A DNA stretch of 64,000 bases, from NCBI RefSeq assembly GCF_947499265.1, contig NZ_CANMNK010000007.1:124001-188000 (forward strand). The letters run 5' to 3'. Source of the DNA: an uncultured Roseobacter sp. GTDB lineage: Bacteria > Pseudomonadota > Alphaproteobacteria > Rhodobacterales > Rhodobacteraceae. Position 1 is the first letter of the stretch. Each line of letters starts with the position of its first letter. Under the pieces are notes generated by a model, which worked only from the letters and a program-made list of their open reading frames with translations, searched no databases and was not told the origin of the DNA. The position numbers were made by a program, and so were the translations under genes. This document shows, piece after piece, positions 1 to 8,589 of the stretch.

Positions 1-1422
1 GGTCAGGTTCCCCTTGTTGCAAACCATCGGCAGGAGCATCCGGGGCTCCGCGCCGTCTTTGCGCCCCAGGGAAATCGAGAACCAGACCGACGGGCCGAAT
101 TCCTTGCGCGGACGATCATCCTTCGCCGCGGGATCAGATAGCTCCTCCGGCGCAGACTTTCGTGCGCGGGTGAGGTTCACGAAAGCAGCAGCCAATTGCT
201 CCGAGGTAAACTCTTCGACCAAACGCGCCACGATGTCCTGGGCGTCCTCGGGCACCGGCTCCGACCAAGAGGGATCGGCCAAGAGACGCGTCTCATCCTC
301 CGCCAATACCTCTGCGGCGGAAGGCGGTTCGGCCCAGGCAACCTTCAGCTTCGCACCACCGATCAGCCGGTTGGCTTTTGAGCGCAGCTTCGGCGGAACG
401 ATCAGCGCCGAAACGCCCTTGCGACCCGCCCGCCCGGTGCGCCCGGACCGGTGCAGCAAAGTATCGGAATTAGACGGCAGATCGGCGTGGATCACCAGTT
501 CCAGATTGGGCAGGTCAATCCCGCGTGCGGCCACATCGGTGGCCACGCAAACTCGCGCCCGCCCGTCACGCAAGGATTGCAAGGCGTTCGTGCGCTCAGA
601 TTGGGTCAATTCCCCCGAGAGCGCCACAACCGAGAAGTTTCGGTTCGTCAGCCGGGACGTCATGCGCGCCACAGCCGCGCGTGTGTTGCAGAAGATGATG
701 GCGTTTTTGGCCTCGTAAAACCGCAGCACGTTGATGATGGCATTGTCGATGTCGCGCGGATGCGTTGTCAGCGCCCGGTATTCGATGTCCGAATGCTGGC
801 GCGTCTCACCAGCGGTGGACACGCGCTGCACATCTCGCTGGTAGCTTTGCGCCAGCTTAGCGATGGCCGCTGGCACCGTGGCGGAGAACAGCAGGGTGCG
901 CCGATCCTCGGGTGTTTCCGACAGAATGAATTCCAGCTCTTCGCGAAATCCAAGATCCAGCATCTCGTCGGCTTCGTCCAACACCACCGCGCGGATCGCG
1001 GAGAGGTCAATATTGCCGCGCTTTATGTGATCGCAAAGCCGTCCCGGGGTGGCGACCACGACATGCGCGCCCCGCTCCAACGCGCGCCGTTCGGTCCGGC
1101 TGTCCATGCCGCCCACGCAGGAGGTGACCACGGCACCGGCCAATCCATAGAGCCACGTCAGTTCACGGTTGACCTGCATGGCCAACTCGCGCGTCGGCGC
1201 GATGATCAATGCCAAAGGCGCGCTTGCCGGACCGAAGTGCAGCGCCTCGCCCAGCAGGGTCGGGGCGATGGCAAGGCCAAAGCCGACGGTCTTGCCTGAC
1301 CCGGTCTGGGCCGAAACCAGCAAATCGGCCGCTACCAGATCGGGATCTGTTACGGCCTGCTGCACGGGGGTCAGCGTTTCATAGCCTTGTTTTGCCAAGG
1401 CGTCGGAAAGGGTCTGGATCAC
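1..1422 (-). CDS. DEAD-box ATP-dependent RNA helicase (partial, C-terminus beyond window)
   Basis: ATP-driven RNA unwinding or ribosome-assembly helicase, probably cytoplasmic. The 474 visible codons read without a stop. Motifs in order are the Q-motif region (TPVQ, about residues 18-21), Walker A (AQTGSGKT), PTREL, GG, TPGRL, DEAD (VLDEADEM), SAT, the C-terminal RecA domain with ARGID, and HRSGRTGRAG. A tail follows that would fit the RNA-binding domain of the DbpA/CsdA group. The start is a GTG at 1422 preceded by an AGAGACAGG ribosome site; no ATG is available upstream in frame. The C-terminus is off the left edge, so assignment to dbpA or deaD is left open. Confidence 0.93.
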   Translation of the reverse strand, partial: MIQTLSDALAKQGYETLTPVQQAVTDPDLVAADLLVSAQTGSGKTVGFGLAIAPTLLGEALHFGPASAPLALIIAPTRELAMQVNRELTWLYGLAGAVVTSCVGGMDSRTERRALERGAHVVVATPGRLCDHIKRGNIDLSAIRAVVLDEADEMLDLGFREELEFILSETPEDRRTLLFSATVPAAIAKLAQSYQRDVQRVSTAGETRQHSDIEYRALTTHPRDIDNAIINVLRFYEAKNAIIFCNTRAAVARMTSRLTNRNFSVVALSGELTQSERTNALQSLRDGRARVCVATDVAARGIDLPNLELVIHADLPSNSDTLLHRSGRTGRAGRKGVSALIVPPKLRSKANRLIGGAKLKVAWAEPPSAAEVLAEDETRLLADPSWSEPVPEDAQDIVARLVEEFTSEQLAAAFVNLTRARKSAPEELSDPAAKDDRPRKEFGPSVWFSISLGRKDGAEPRMLLPMVCNKGNLT

Positions 1423-1609
1423 GGAAGTACCTGTCTCTTGGGCGGCAGAGGGTCGTTGGGATGCACCAAGGGGTGCGCCGCGTTGCGGCGTCGTTATGCC
1501 TTTGGGGCGCAAGAGTCGATGAGAATCTGCTCTGTTGCCGGCAGGGCCCGGGTGGTCATAGCGGCTTTGACCTTAAAAACCGAAGGTTGGTCCGCGCGAG
1601 GCGGCGCGC
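1423..1609. other. intergenic region, nothing recognised
   Basis: This 187-base gap lies between the helicase start and the 3' end of the AhpD-like gene, both on the minus strand. It should hold the helicase promoter, but I see no clear hairpin, repeat or small gene in it. Confidence 0.4.
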
Positions 1610-2050
1610 CTAGGGCCGTTCGTCAGGCAGATGACCAAAGCTGACAGCCAACCGGTTCCATGCGTTCATCTGCGCAATGATCAGGGTAAGATCGACGATC
1701 TGCGCGTCAGAGAATTCGGCTTTCATCGCATCGAACAGGTGATCAGGCGCGCCGTTATCAGGCAGCAGGGTGATGGCTTCGGCCCATGCCAGGGCAGCCT
1801 TTTCGCTGTTGGAGAAAAACGGGCATTCCCGCCAAACGGTCAGACAATCTAGGCGTTGTTCGGTCTCACCAGCGGCGCGTGCCTCGCATGTGTGCAGATC
1901 GACGCAATAAACGCACCCATTGATCTGCGAGACGCGCAGCTCGATGAGCGCGCGCAGTTTTGCGTCTATGGTGGGCATATGCGTCTTGGCTTTCGCCATG
2001 CTTGCGATCGCAGGTCCGTTCACGGAGAGATAGTCCAGGCGTTCAATCAT
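1610..2050 (-). CDS. carboxymuconolactone decarboxylase / AhpD-like alkylhydroperoxidase family protein
   Basis: A small all-helical protein of 146 residues in the AhpD/CMD fold. The diagnostic redox motif C-V-Y-C followed by D-L-H is present (about C46, C49, H53), which in this family carries peroxidase or thiol-reductase chemistry. An upstream in-frame start would add about 31 residues, but the GGGAG ribosome site sits 7 bases before the ATG at 2050 (4 bases before the adjacent ATG at 2053), so one of these two ATGs is preferred. The substrate is not predictable. No partner such as ahpC is nearby, so a role in peroxide defence is only inferred from the family. Confidence 0.82.
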   Translation of the reverse strand: MIERLDYLSVNGPAIASMAKAKTHMPTIDAKLRALIELRVSQINGCVYCVDLHTCEARAAGETEQRLDCLTVWRECPFFSNSEKAALAWAEAITLLPDNGAPDHLFDAMKAEFSDAQIVDLTLIIAQMNAWNRLAVSFGHLPDERP

Positions 2051-2211
2051 CATCTCGCTCCCAACAGTCTGCGCTACTCTGGCAGGACTTTGATCTCGCG
2101 GCCAGTTCCAGGTCTCAGGCGCCACCACGTTGACCACAATCAAGCCACTCCGCTTGAACGGGCAGGCCGCGGAAGCTGGTCAGGAAGCCTGAAGATGTCG
2201 GGTCGGGATTT

Positions 2212-2287
2212 TGGTGGAGCCTAGCGGGATCGAACCGCTGACCTCCTGCATGCCATGCAGGCGCTCTCCCAGCTGAGCTAAGGCCCC
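2212..2287 (-). tRNA. tRNA-Ala (anticodon GGC)
   Basis: A complete cloverleaf on the minus strand. The acceptor stem GGGGCCT pairs with AGGCTCC, the D-loop is TAGCTCAGCTGGGAGAGC-like, the anticodon stem CCTGC/GCAGG holds the loop ATGGCAT (anticodon GGC), and the T arm contains GGTTCGATCC. The discriminator A is followed by an encoded CCA at 2212-2214. It decodes GCC/GCU alanine codons. Confidence 0.97.
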
Positions 2288-2405
2288 ATTGTGCGCCCTT
2301 ACGGGTCTCACGGGATGGATCGTTAAATCCAGTGCGCCGCTGAATAGGCGCATCACGGGGCGGGATCAAGTCAAAAAACCCGCCGCCCCGCGCGAAATCG
2401 TCAAA

Positions 2406-2741
2406 TCAGTTGTCGTCGTCTTCCGATGCGACGTCCGCAATCTCTTCGAGCGGCACGCTGTCATCATCATCTTCGTCGTCATCCAGGATATCGTCACCCA
2501 GATCTACATCAACGTCCTCTTCATCATCCAATACCACATCATCCTCTTCCGTAGAGGTTTTGGCCTTGGCCTTGGCGGATGCAGCATCCTCGGCGTCCGC
2601 CGCGATCATGCGTGATTTGCTGAGGTCAATCTCGACCACTTCGCCGGTGTAGGGGCTGACGATCGGATTCTTGTTCAGATCATAAAAACGTTTGCCGGTG
2701 GTGGGGCAGAGGCGCTTCGTTCCCCATTCTTCTTTGGGCAT
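2406..2741 (-). CDS. TIGR02300 family protein with highly acidic tail
   Basis: A 111-residue protein of unknown function found in alphaproteobacteria. The conserved N-terminal block (KEEWGTKR, CPTTGKRFYDLNKNPIVSPYTGE) identifies the family. The second half is an almost continuous run of Asp and Glu, which makes the opposite strand look like a serine-rich ORF. The start is the ATG at 2741 with an AAGGGGG site 6 bases upstream; a TTG six codons earlier overlaps that ribosome site and is unlikely. The single Cys in the block does not form an obvious metal site on its own. It lies next to tRNA-Ala and divergent from a zinc metallopeptidase. Confidence 0.85.
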   Translation of the reverse strand: MPKEEWGTKRLCPTTGKRFYDLNKNPIVSPYTGEVVEIDLSKSRMIAADAEDAASAKAKAKTSTEEDDVVLDDEEDVDVDLGDDILDDDEDDDDSVPLEEIADVASEDDDN

Positions 2742-2853
2742 GAAAAACCCCCTTTTCAATTGCTGTTCTGCTGTAGATGATTCCGGCCAAGTGCCATATG
2801 AAACGGAGGCTGTAAAGGCCTGCCGCGCGGAAGGTCACCCCAGAGAGCCCGTT

Positions 2854-3546
2854 ATGCCCCAGATCATCCTGCCCGGCGACCCGCCCATCCCCTTGATCCT
2901 GCGGCGATCGACCCGTGCCCGCCGGATTTCGCTGCGAATCTCCCAACTGGACGGGCGCGTTACACTGACCTTGCCAAACCGGGTGCCCGAACGCGAAGCC
3001 ATGGCCTTTGCCCGCGAAAAGGAGGGATGGATTCGCAAACATCTTGAGGCGCGTGGCGACGATGTTGCGGTGCGTCTCGGCGCGGTATTGCCGGTAGGCG
3101 GTGTGATGCACGAAGTGGTTGCCGGTGCGGGCAGGCAGGTGCGCTTTGACGGCGCGCGCGTCGCGGTTCCCGGCCCGTCTGATCGGATTGGCGCGCGTTT
3201 GGCGGGGTATCTCAAAACCGTGGCTCGCGCGCGTCTGGCGGAGGCGTCGGATCATTTCGCCGCCAAATTGGGAAAGCCCTATTCTGCGATCACCCTGCGC
3301 GATACCCGTTCCCGCTGGGGCTCCTGCACTGCCGAAGGACGGTTGATGTATTCATGGCGGTTGATTATGGCGCCGCCGGACGTGCTCGACTACGTCGCGG
3401 CGCATGAAGTCGCGCATCTGTCCGAGATGAACCACGCGCCTGCTTTCTGGAACGAAGTCCAGCGGATTCACGGTGCGTACACCGCGCCACGCGCATGGCT
3501 GCGCAAACATGGGGGCGATCTGCACAGATATCGGTTTGACCGGTGA
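2854..3546 (+). CDS. YgjP/M48-like zinc metallopeptidase (DUF45 family)
   Basis: A 230-residue predicted cytoplasmic metalloprotein. The C-terminal half has the signature sequence RWGSCT followed by the zinc motif HEVAHLSEMNH (HExxH plus a third His, near residues 186-196) and a PAFW block typical of the WLM/DUF45 (YgjP) group. The start is placed at the ATG of MPQIILPGD, because the upstream ORF extension (2692-2853) is antisense to the TIGR02300 gene and has no family similarity. The biological role of these proteins is not established. No signal peptide or membrane segment is seen. Confidence 0.85.
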   Translation: MPQIILPGDPPIPLILRRSTRARRISLRISQLDGRVTLTLPNRVPEREAMAFAREKEGWIRKHLEARGDDVAVRLGAVLPVGGVMHEVVAGAGRQVRFDGARVAVPGPSDRIGARLAGYLKTVARARLAEASDHFAAKLGKPYSAITLRDTRSRWGSCTAEGRLMYSWRLIMAPPDVLDYVAAHEVAHLSEMNHAPAFWNEVQRIHGAYTAPRAWLRKHGGDLHRYRFDR

Positions 3547-3572
3547 AACGCGCCGGGGCTTGACCTGAGCAA

Positions 3573-3590
3573 GGTTTGTGATCACAAACC
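3573..3590. promoter_or_regulatory. 18-bp perfect palindrome, candidate GntR operator
   Basis: GGTTTGTGATCACAAACC is a perfect inverted repeat ending one base before the ATG of the GntR/FCD regulator gene. Its TTGTNNNNACAA-like core has the form expected for GntR-family sites, so autoregulation is the simplest reading. It occupies the place where a ribosome-binding site would be, so bound protein or a folded mRNA could block expression. Confidence 0.6.
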
Positions 3591-3591
3591 G

Positions 3592-4245
3592 ATGATGATC
3601 CTGAACCCGCGCCCCGTTGATGCCACGCCCGTTGCCCATGATCGCGTTTATCGCGCGTTGCGCGGTCGGATCATGCAAGGGGATTTGCCGCCTGGACAGG
3701 GGCTGACACTGCGCGGCATTGGCAAGGAATATGAGGTTTCGATGACCCCTGCACGAGAGGCGGTGCGCCGCCTTGTGGCGGAGGGGGCGCTCACGATGTC
3801 ATCTTCGGGTCGCGTGACCACACCTGAGTTGAGCAACGAACGGATCGAAGAGCTTGCAGCGCTGCGCGCCCTGATCGAGGTGGAACTGGCCAGCCGCGCC
3901 TTGCCCCGTGCACATATGGCATTGATTGAACGGCTGCAGAGCATCAACGCGACCATCGCCGAAGCAGTCGCGCATCGGGACGCGGTGAACTACATCAGGA
4001 CCAATCTGGAATTCCACCGAACCTTGTACTTGCGCGCGCAAGCGCCTGCGATGTTGGCCATGGCCGAAACCGTCTGGCTGCAGATGGGGCCCACGATGCG
4101 CGCGCTCTATGGTCGGCTGCGCAAGACAGAACCACCCCAGTTCCATCGGTTGATCATCGCCGCTCTGCGCGCCGGGGATGAGCCGGGTTTGCGTCTCGCG
4201 GTACGCTCGGATGTGACGCAGGGTTTGCGAATGCTGGCCAGCTAA
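3592..4245 (+). CDS. GntR family transcriptional regulator (FCD/FadR subfamily)
   Basis: A 217-residue DNA-binding regulator. Residues about 15-75 form the winged helix (VYRALRGRIMQGDLPPGQ, then LTLRGIGKEYEVSMTPAREAVRRL and ALTMSSSGR). The remainder is an all-helical FCD ligand-binding domain with the FHRTLY block. Members usually sense organic acids or sugar acids. Start at 3592 is the first of two adjacent ATGs; there is no Shine-Dalgarno sequence because the palindrome at 3573-3590 fills that position. No metabolic operon is adjacent, so its target is not clear beyond likely autoregulation. Confidence 0.88.
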   Translation: MMILNPRPVDATPVAHDRVYRALRGRIMQGDLPPGQGLTLRGIGKEYEVSMTPAREAVRRLVAEGALTMSSSGRVTTPELSNERIEELAALRALIEVELASRALPRAHMALIERLQSINATIAEAVAHRDAVNYIRTNLEFHRTLYLRAQAPAMLAMAETVWLQMGPTMRALYGRLRKTEPPQFHRLIIAALRAGDEPGLRLAVRSDVTQGLRMLAS

Positions 4246-4394
4246 GCCACGTTCTGACGCGACGTCTGCCCTTGTGTATTTCAACCATAAATTGAATTTT
4301 ACCAAAATTCAGCCCTTTCGGGGACACAATTATACGTTGTATTCAGCGCATGGCGTGAGGGGTTGGACTTTGGTTATTTTTGGTAAGTGGTGTA

Positions 4395-4877
4395 ATGAGC
4401 AAAGAGAAAAAGGTGTTTTCCGGGAAGATCAGACCCGCGGAAGCAAATGATATTCCGGCTGTATTGCGGATGGTGTCAGAATTGGCGGATCATCACGGGG
4501 ATGTGGCCACCGTCACAGCACGGGAACTGGCGCGCGATATTCTGGGACCGCAGCCTTGGGTGCGTATTCTGCTGGCCCTTCATGAAGACGAAACCATTGG
4601 CTATGCGGCCCTTTGTCCCTTGGCGCAGATGCAGTTCGGGGTGCGGGGCATGGACCTGCAGCATCTCTATGTTATCCCGGAAGCGCGCCAAATGGGGGTT
4701 GGCAAAGCCCTGATCAAGGCCAGCCAACGGCTCGCGCAGCACCAAGGTTGCCGATATCTGATCGTTGGGACCCATCCCGACAACACCCTGGCCCAGCAGA
4801 TTTACCCAGCTTTGGGGTTTGACGAGATCGACCCTCCGGGCCCGCGCTTTCGGATCCGGTTTGAGGCGGCGGTGTAG
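4395..4877 (+). CDS. GNAT family N-acetyltransferase
   Basis: A 160-residue acetyl-CoA-dependent acyltransferase. The GNAT fold is visible as an N-terminal IRPAEANDIPAV block, the central LQHLYVIPEARQMGVGKALI strand-loop-helix with the acetyl-CoA-binding R/Q-x-x-G-x-G/A pattern, and a C-terminal LGFDE block. The acceptor substrate is unknown. The ATG at 4395 (MSKEKK) is chosen over an upstream TTG. The 150 bases before it are AT-rich and probably hold its promoter. It converges on accA with only 3 bases between stop codons. Confidence 0.85.
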   Translation: MSKEKKVFSGKIRPAEANDIPAVLRMVSELADHHGDVATVTARELARDILGPQPWVRILLALHEDETIGYAALCPLAQMQFGVRGMDLQHLYVIPEARQMGVGKALIKASQRLAQHQGCRYLIVGTHPDNTLAQQIYPALGFDEIDPPGPRFRIRFEAAV

Positions 4878-4880
4878 CGA

Positions 4881-5843
4881 TCAGGCCGCGAGGCCTTTTG
4901 CGCCAATTTCAAGGAATTTGTTGCGGCGGTCCGCGACCAGAGCCTGCGCGTCCTTGCCCTGCAGATCCTGCAACATGCCTTCAATGGCGCGTCCAACGGC
5001 CGCGATTGCCGTGGCTGCATCGCGGTGCGCGCCGCCCATGGGTTCAGGGATGATCCGGTCAATCACACCCAATTGCTTGAGATCGCTGGCGGTCAGGCGC
5101 AGCGCTTCCGCGGCCTCGCGCATTTTTTCCGCGTCTTTCCACAGGATCGAGGCGCAGCCTTCGGGGCTGATCACCGAGTAGACTGAGTGTTCCAGCATGG
5201 CCACGCGGTTTGCCGTTGCAAAGGCTACCGCCCCACCGGAGCCACCCTCGCCGATGACCACGGAAATCAGCGGGACGCCGATTTGCAAGCATTTCTCCGT
5301 CGCGCGCGCAATGGCTTCGGATTGGCCGCGCTCTTCGGCACCTTTGCCCGGGTAAGCGCCGGGCGTGTCGACCAGGGTGATCAGCGGCAGGCCAAACCGA
5401 TGGGCGATGTCCATCAGGCGGATGGCCTTGCGATACCCTTCAGGACGCGCCATGCCGAAATTGCGCTCGATACGGGATTTCGTGTCATTGCCCTTTTCAT
5501 GGCCGATTACCATGATCGGTGTGTCATTGAACCGCGCCAGCCCGCCCATCACCGCGTGGTCATCCGCAAAATTCCGGTCACCTGCCAGCGGAGTGTAATC
5601 GGTGAAAAGGGCGTTGATGTAGTCCTGACAATGCGGGCGCTCGGGGTGCCGTGCGACCTGGCATTTGCGCCAGGGGGTCAGAGATTTATATAGGTCTTCC
5701 AGCATCGCACTGGCCTTGACGTCCAGTGCCGCCGCTTCTTCGGTGACGTCCATTTCTTCATTGGCGCGCGCGAGGGCCCTGAGTTCCTCCGCCTTGCCTT
5801 CGATCTCGGCCAGCGGTTTCTCGAAATCCATGTATTGGGTCAT
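4881..5843 (-). CDS. accA: acetyl-CoA carboxylase carboxyltransferase subunit alpha
   Basis: Cytoplasmic subunit that, with AccD, moves the carboxyl group from carboxybiotin to acetyl-CoA to make malonyl-CoA, the first step of fatty acid synthesis. The 320-residue length is normal. It starts [17 protein letters not shown] and carries the crotonase-fold segments [31 protein letters not shown] and IGEGGSGGA that form the active site, ending with the [12 protein letters not shown] block. It is monocistronic here; accD and accBC are not in the window. Confidence 0.97.
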   Translation of the reverse strand: MTQYMDFEKPLAEIEGKAEELRALARANEEMDVTEEAAALDVKASAMLEDLYKSLTPWRKCQVARHPERPHCQDYINALFTDYTPLAGDRNFADDHAVMGGLARFNDTPIMVIGHEKGNDTKSRIERNFGMARPEGYRKAIRLMDIAHRFGLPLITLVDTPGAYPGKGAEERGQSEAIARATEKCLQIGVPLISVVIGEGGSGGAVAFATANRVAMLEHSVYSVISPEGCASILWKDAEKMREAAEALRLTASDLKQLGVIDRIIPEPMGGAHRDAATAIAAVGRAIEGMLQDLQGKDAQALVADRRNKFLEIGAKGLAA

Positions 5844-5906
5844 GGTCGACCTTATCGTTGTTGCTCACCCGTATATGGCGGGCATTGCGGGGCAATGCAA
5901 CGGCTC

Positions 5907-6503
5907 TCAGGCGGGCAACAGGACGGGGTAGAGCGAGGCGATCAGCAATCCGGCCATTGTCCAGTTGAACACCTGCAGGCGGGTCGGATTGGTCAGCACG
6001 CGTGCCATCTGTTGGCCCAGAAGGGTCCAAAGCGTGATCGACGGCAGGTTCACAAGGCCAAAGACCACCGCGACGATGGCGAAGGCGGGCAGGGTTTGTC
6101 CGGGCGCATAGACCGAAAGTGCGGTGAGTGCCATTGCCCAGGCTTTGGGGTTGACCCATTGAAAGGCGGCCGCCTGGAGAAAGGTCATTGGCGTGCCTTC
6201 GGCGGCAGATTTCCGGATCGGTGCGGCGTTGGCGATCTTCCAGGCGAGATACACAAGATAGACAACCGAGAATACTTTCAGAAGCGTGTAGCTGACCGGA
6301 TAGGCGTCAAAAATCCGGACCAGCCCGGCGCCAACCAAGATGATCATTACCGCAAAACCGATGGAGATGCCCAGCATATGAGGAAGGGATCGGACAAAGC
6401 CATAGTTGGCCCCCGAGGCCATCAGCATCAGGTTGTTGGGGCCCGGGGTTGCCGAGCTGACAAAGGCGAAAAGCGTGAGAGCGGAGAGAATTTCGAAAGT
6501 CAT
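5907..6503 (-). CDS. LysE family translocator (amino-acid exporter)
   Basis: A 198-residue inner-membrane protein with about six hydrophobic segments. The N-terminal TPGPNNLML motif is characteristic of LysE/RhtB exporters, which efflux amino acids such as lysine, threonine or homoserine. The gene is divergent from an Lrp-type regulator starting 71 bases away, the usual arrangement for an exporter controlled by its own amino-acid-sensing regulator. The substrate cannot be read from sequence. Confidence 0.9.
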   Translation of the reverse strand: MTFEILSALTLFAFVSSATPGPNNLMLMASGANYGFVRSLPHMLGISIGFAVMIILVGAGLVRIFDAYPVSYTLLKVFSVVYLVYLAWKIANAAPIRKSAAEGTPMTFLQAAAFQWVNPKAWAMALTALSVYAPGQTLPAFAIVAVVFGLVNLPSITLWTLLGQQMARVLTNPTRLQVFNWTMAGLLIASLYPVLLPA

Positions 6504-6574
6504 GGCGCAATTATTGCGGTTTTTTACGACTGGAAATTGCGTTTTTGTGTATTTTGGGTCAAAGATCGCAACAT

Positions 6575-7027
6575 ATGGGCGGAATTGATCAGAAATCAGA
6601 GCATATATTGCGTGAGTTGAAGCGCAATGGGCGCATCAGTAACCTCGAACTGGCCGACCGGGTGGGTCTTTCGCCTTCTGCTTCGCTCCGCCGGCTACAG
6701 GAATTGGAGCGCAGCGGTGTCATCAAGGGCTACCGCGTTGTGCTGGATCCGGCGCCGCTCGGGATCGGGTTCGTTGCCTATATCGGGGTCGGGCTGGGGG
6801 ATCATTCAAAAGCCTCGCAGGAGGCATTCGAGCGGGCGATTTCGCGGGCCTCGGAGGTTGTGGAGTGCCACAATATCACCGGTTCCATCGAGTATCTGCT
6901 GCGCGTGGAATGTGCCGATCTGCCGAGTTACAAGAGTTTTCACACGGACAAATTGGGGGCTCTACCGCAGGTTAATTCGATCACGTCTTATGTGGTGATG
7001 GGGTCGCCCAAGGACGAACGCGCGTAG
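6575..7027 (+). CDS. Lrp/AsnC family transcriptional regulator
   Basis: A 150-residue feast/famine regulator: an N-terminal helix-turn-helix (ILRELKRNGRISNLELADRVGLSPSASLRRLQEL-type, about residues 8-42), then the RAM ligand-binding domain with the V-E-C-H-N-I-T-G-S block. The ATG at 6575 matches the family start (MGGIDQKSEHIL); an upstream ATG at 6545 is less likely. It is divergent from the LysE exporter and probably controls it in response to an amino acid. Confidence 0.9.
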   Translation: MGGIDQKSEHILRELKRNGRISNLELADRVGLSPSASLRRLQELERSGVIKGYRVVLDPAPLGIGFVAYIGVGLGDHSKASQEAFERAISRASEVVECHNITGSIEYLLRVECADLPSYKSFHTDKLGALPQVNSITSYVVMGSPKDERA

Positions 7028-7095
7028 GCGAATCTCCCGCTGCGCCAAAAGAGATGAATACCTTCGGTGAGGATATTTTTGGCCAGAAGAAACCG

Positions 7096-7566
7096 CTACT
7101 GACTGGCGGCGGTGGCGATTGCGTTGAATTTGGCGTCAAGTTCGACCGCGAGATCGGCAAGCGCCTGGCCGCCCTCGTCCAAATAGGGCGCAAAGACGAA
7201 GCCCGGAGTTTTGTAAGAGAGGGTCGCGGTGCCATCCGCCTCTTCGGTGACGTAAAAGCGAATGGGCGCTTCGATCATCGCGGCGGTTGAGGTCGCCAGC
7301 ACTTTCACCGCAAAATCATTGTTGAATACGCCGACAACGCGGTTTTCGGGAATGGCAATGCCCCGGTTGCGCGCCGCCCCAGTTGGGCCTGCCTGTGTGA
7401 CGACACCCATCTTGTTCGCCTTGACCGCTTTTTTCAGGTCGGCGAGGAGCGTCGCGTGCGCCTTGCCGGTTTCGATGACAACCCAACCCTCGCGCGGCGC
7501 GATAGATTGCGCCTGGGCGGAAGTGATCCACAGGCAGGTGACGGCCAGGGCGAAGAGTCGGTACAT
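7096..7566 (-). CDS. secreted DUF302 domain protein
   Basis: A 156-residue protein with a cleavable signal peptide (MYRLFALAVTCLWITSAQAQ), so probably periplasmic. The body is the DUF302 fold, with the sequence around NRGIAIPENRVVGVFNN and the C-terminal LADLAVELDAKFNAI helix. DUF302 proteins have no firmly known function. The ATG at 7566 follows a GGAG site; nine upstream codons in frame are not supported. It ends convergently with the Lrp gene and lies downstream of mcl1 on the same strand, 66 bases after the mcl1 stop, but co-transcription is uncertain. Confidence 0.82.
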   Translation of the reverse strand: MYRLFALAVTCLWITSAQAQSIAPREGWVVIETGKAHATLLADLKKAVKANKMGVVTQAGPTGAARNRGIAIPENRVVGVFNNDFAVKVLATSTAAMIEAPIRFYVTEEADGTATLSYKTPGFVFAPYLDEGGQALADLAVELDAKFNAIATAASQ

Positions 7567-7632
7567 GGGAGGCTCCAGTTCTGATGTGGACACTCAGCCA
7601 CCAACCCGCGCGAAAGCCAAATCAAAGATACG

Positions 7633-8589
7633 TTAGCCGTTGATCATTTCGGACTGTCGTACGATGACTTCGGCCTGTTTGATCGATGCAATGTCAACCA
7701 GACGACCCTTGTAGACGGTTGCGCCTTCGCCCTTGGCTTTGGCCCCTTCCATGGCGGCGAGGATTTCGCGTGCTTCGGCCACGGCTTCGTCGGAGGGGGT
7801 GAAAACCTCATTGGCGATGGCAACCTGCTTGGGGTGAATGGCCCATTTGCCAACCATGCCCAGCGTGGCGGAGCGGCGGGCCTGGGCGCGGAACCCGTCA
7901 TCGTCCGAAAAATCGCCAAAGGGGCCATCGACGGGCAGAACACCGTGCGTGCGGCAGGCGGCAACGATCGCGGCTTGCGCCCAGTGCCAGGGGTCGGACC
8001 AATGTTTCTGACCCTCGCGGATCATGTAGTAGTTTTCCTGCGTGCCGCCGATGCCGGTCGTTTGCATCCCCATGGAGGCGGCGAAATCGGCTGCCCCCAG
8101 GCTCATGGCCTGCAGGCGGGGTGAGCTTGCCGCGATCTCCTCAACATGTGCAATGCCAGCGGCGGATTCGATAATGACCTCGAAGCTGATTTTTTTGGCA
8201 CGCCCCTTGGCGGCTTCAATAGCCGTGACGAGCGCGTCCACGGCGTAGATGTCGGCGGCGCAGCCGACCTTGGGGATCATGATCTGATCCAGCCGGTCGC
8301 CCGCCTGCTCCAAAAGATCGACCACATCGCGATACCAGAAAGGCGTGTCCAATCCGTTGATCCGCACGGACAAGGTCTTGGTACCCCAGTCGATGTCAGA
8401 GATGGCGGCAATGATGTTCGCGCGCGCGCTGTCCTTGTCGGAGGGCGCAACGCTGTCTTCGAGATCGAGATTGATCACATCCGCAGCGGAGGCCGCCATT
8501 TTCTCGAAAATCGCCGGGCGCGACCCGGGACCGAAGAGCTGGCAACGATTGGGGCGGGCGGGGGCGGCAGGCTGGATGCGGAAACTCAT
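7633..8589 (-). CDS. mcl1: L-malyl-CoA / beta-methylmalyl-CoA lyase
   Basis: Cytoplasmic HpcH/HpaI-type (CitE-like) lyase that cleaves beta-methylmalyl-CoA to glyoxylate and propionyl-CoA, and L-malyl-CoA to glyoxylate and acetyl-CoA, steps of the ethylmalonyl-CoA pathway for acetate assimilation. The 318 residues align from memory along their length with Rhodobacter Mcl1: start MSFRIQPAAPARPNRCQLFGPGSRP, the NLDLEDSVAP acidic metal-binding block, the FEVIIESAAGI block with the catalytic-site Glu, and the GKWAIHPKQ motif. It stands alone, divergent from dgcN across the 251-base region 8590-8840. Confidence 0.93.
   Translation of the reverse strand: MSFRIQPAAPARPNRCQLFGPGSRPAIFEKMAASAADVINLDLEDSVAPSDKDSARANIIAAISDIDWGTKTLSVRINGLDTPFWYRDVVDLLEQAGDRLDQIMIPKVGCAADIYAVDALVTAIEAAKGRAKKISFEVIIESAAGIAHVEEIAASSPRLQAMSLGAADFAASMGMQTTGIGGTQENYYMIREGQKHWSDPWHWAQAAIVAACRTHGVLPVDGPFGDFSDDDGFRAQARRSATLGMVGKWAIHPKQVAIANEVFTPSDEAVAEAREILAAMEGAKAKGEGATVYKGRLVDIASIKQAEVIVRQSEMING

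Noticed and set aside
451-1299. Long plus-strand ORF over the helicase gene
   Set aside because: It is the antisense shadow of a continuous DEAD-box helicase frame on the minus strand; no protein family resembles its translation.
2410-2652. Serine-rich plus-strand ORF
   Set aside because: It is the complement of the Asp/Glu-rich tail of the TIGR02300 gene, so the serine run is a codon effect.
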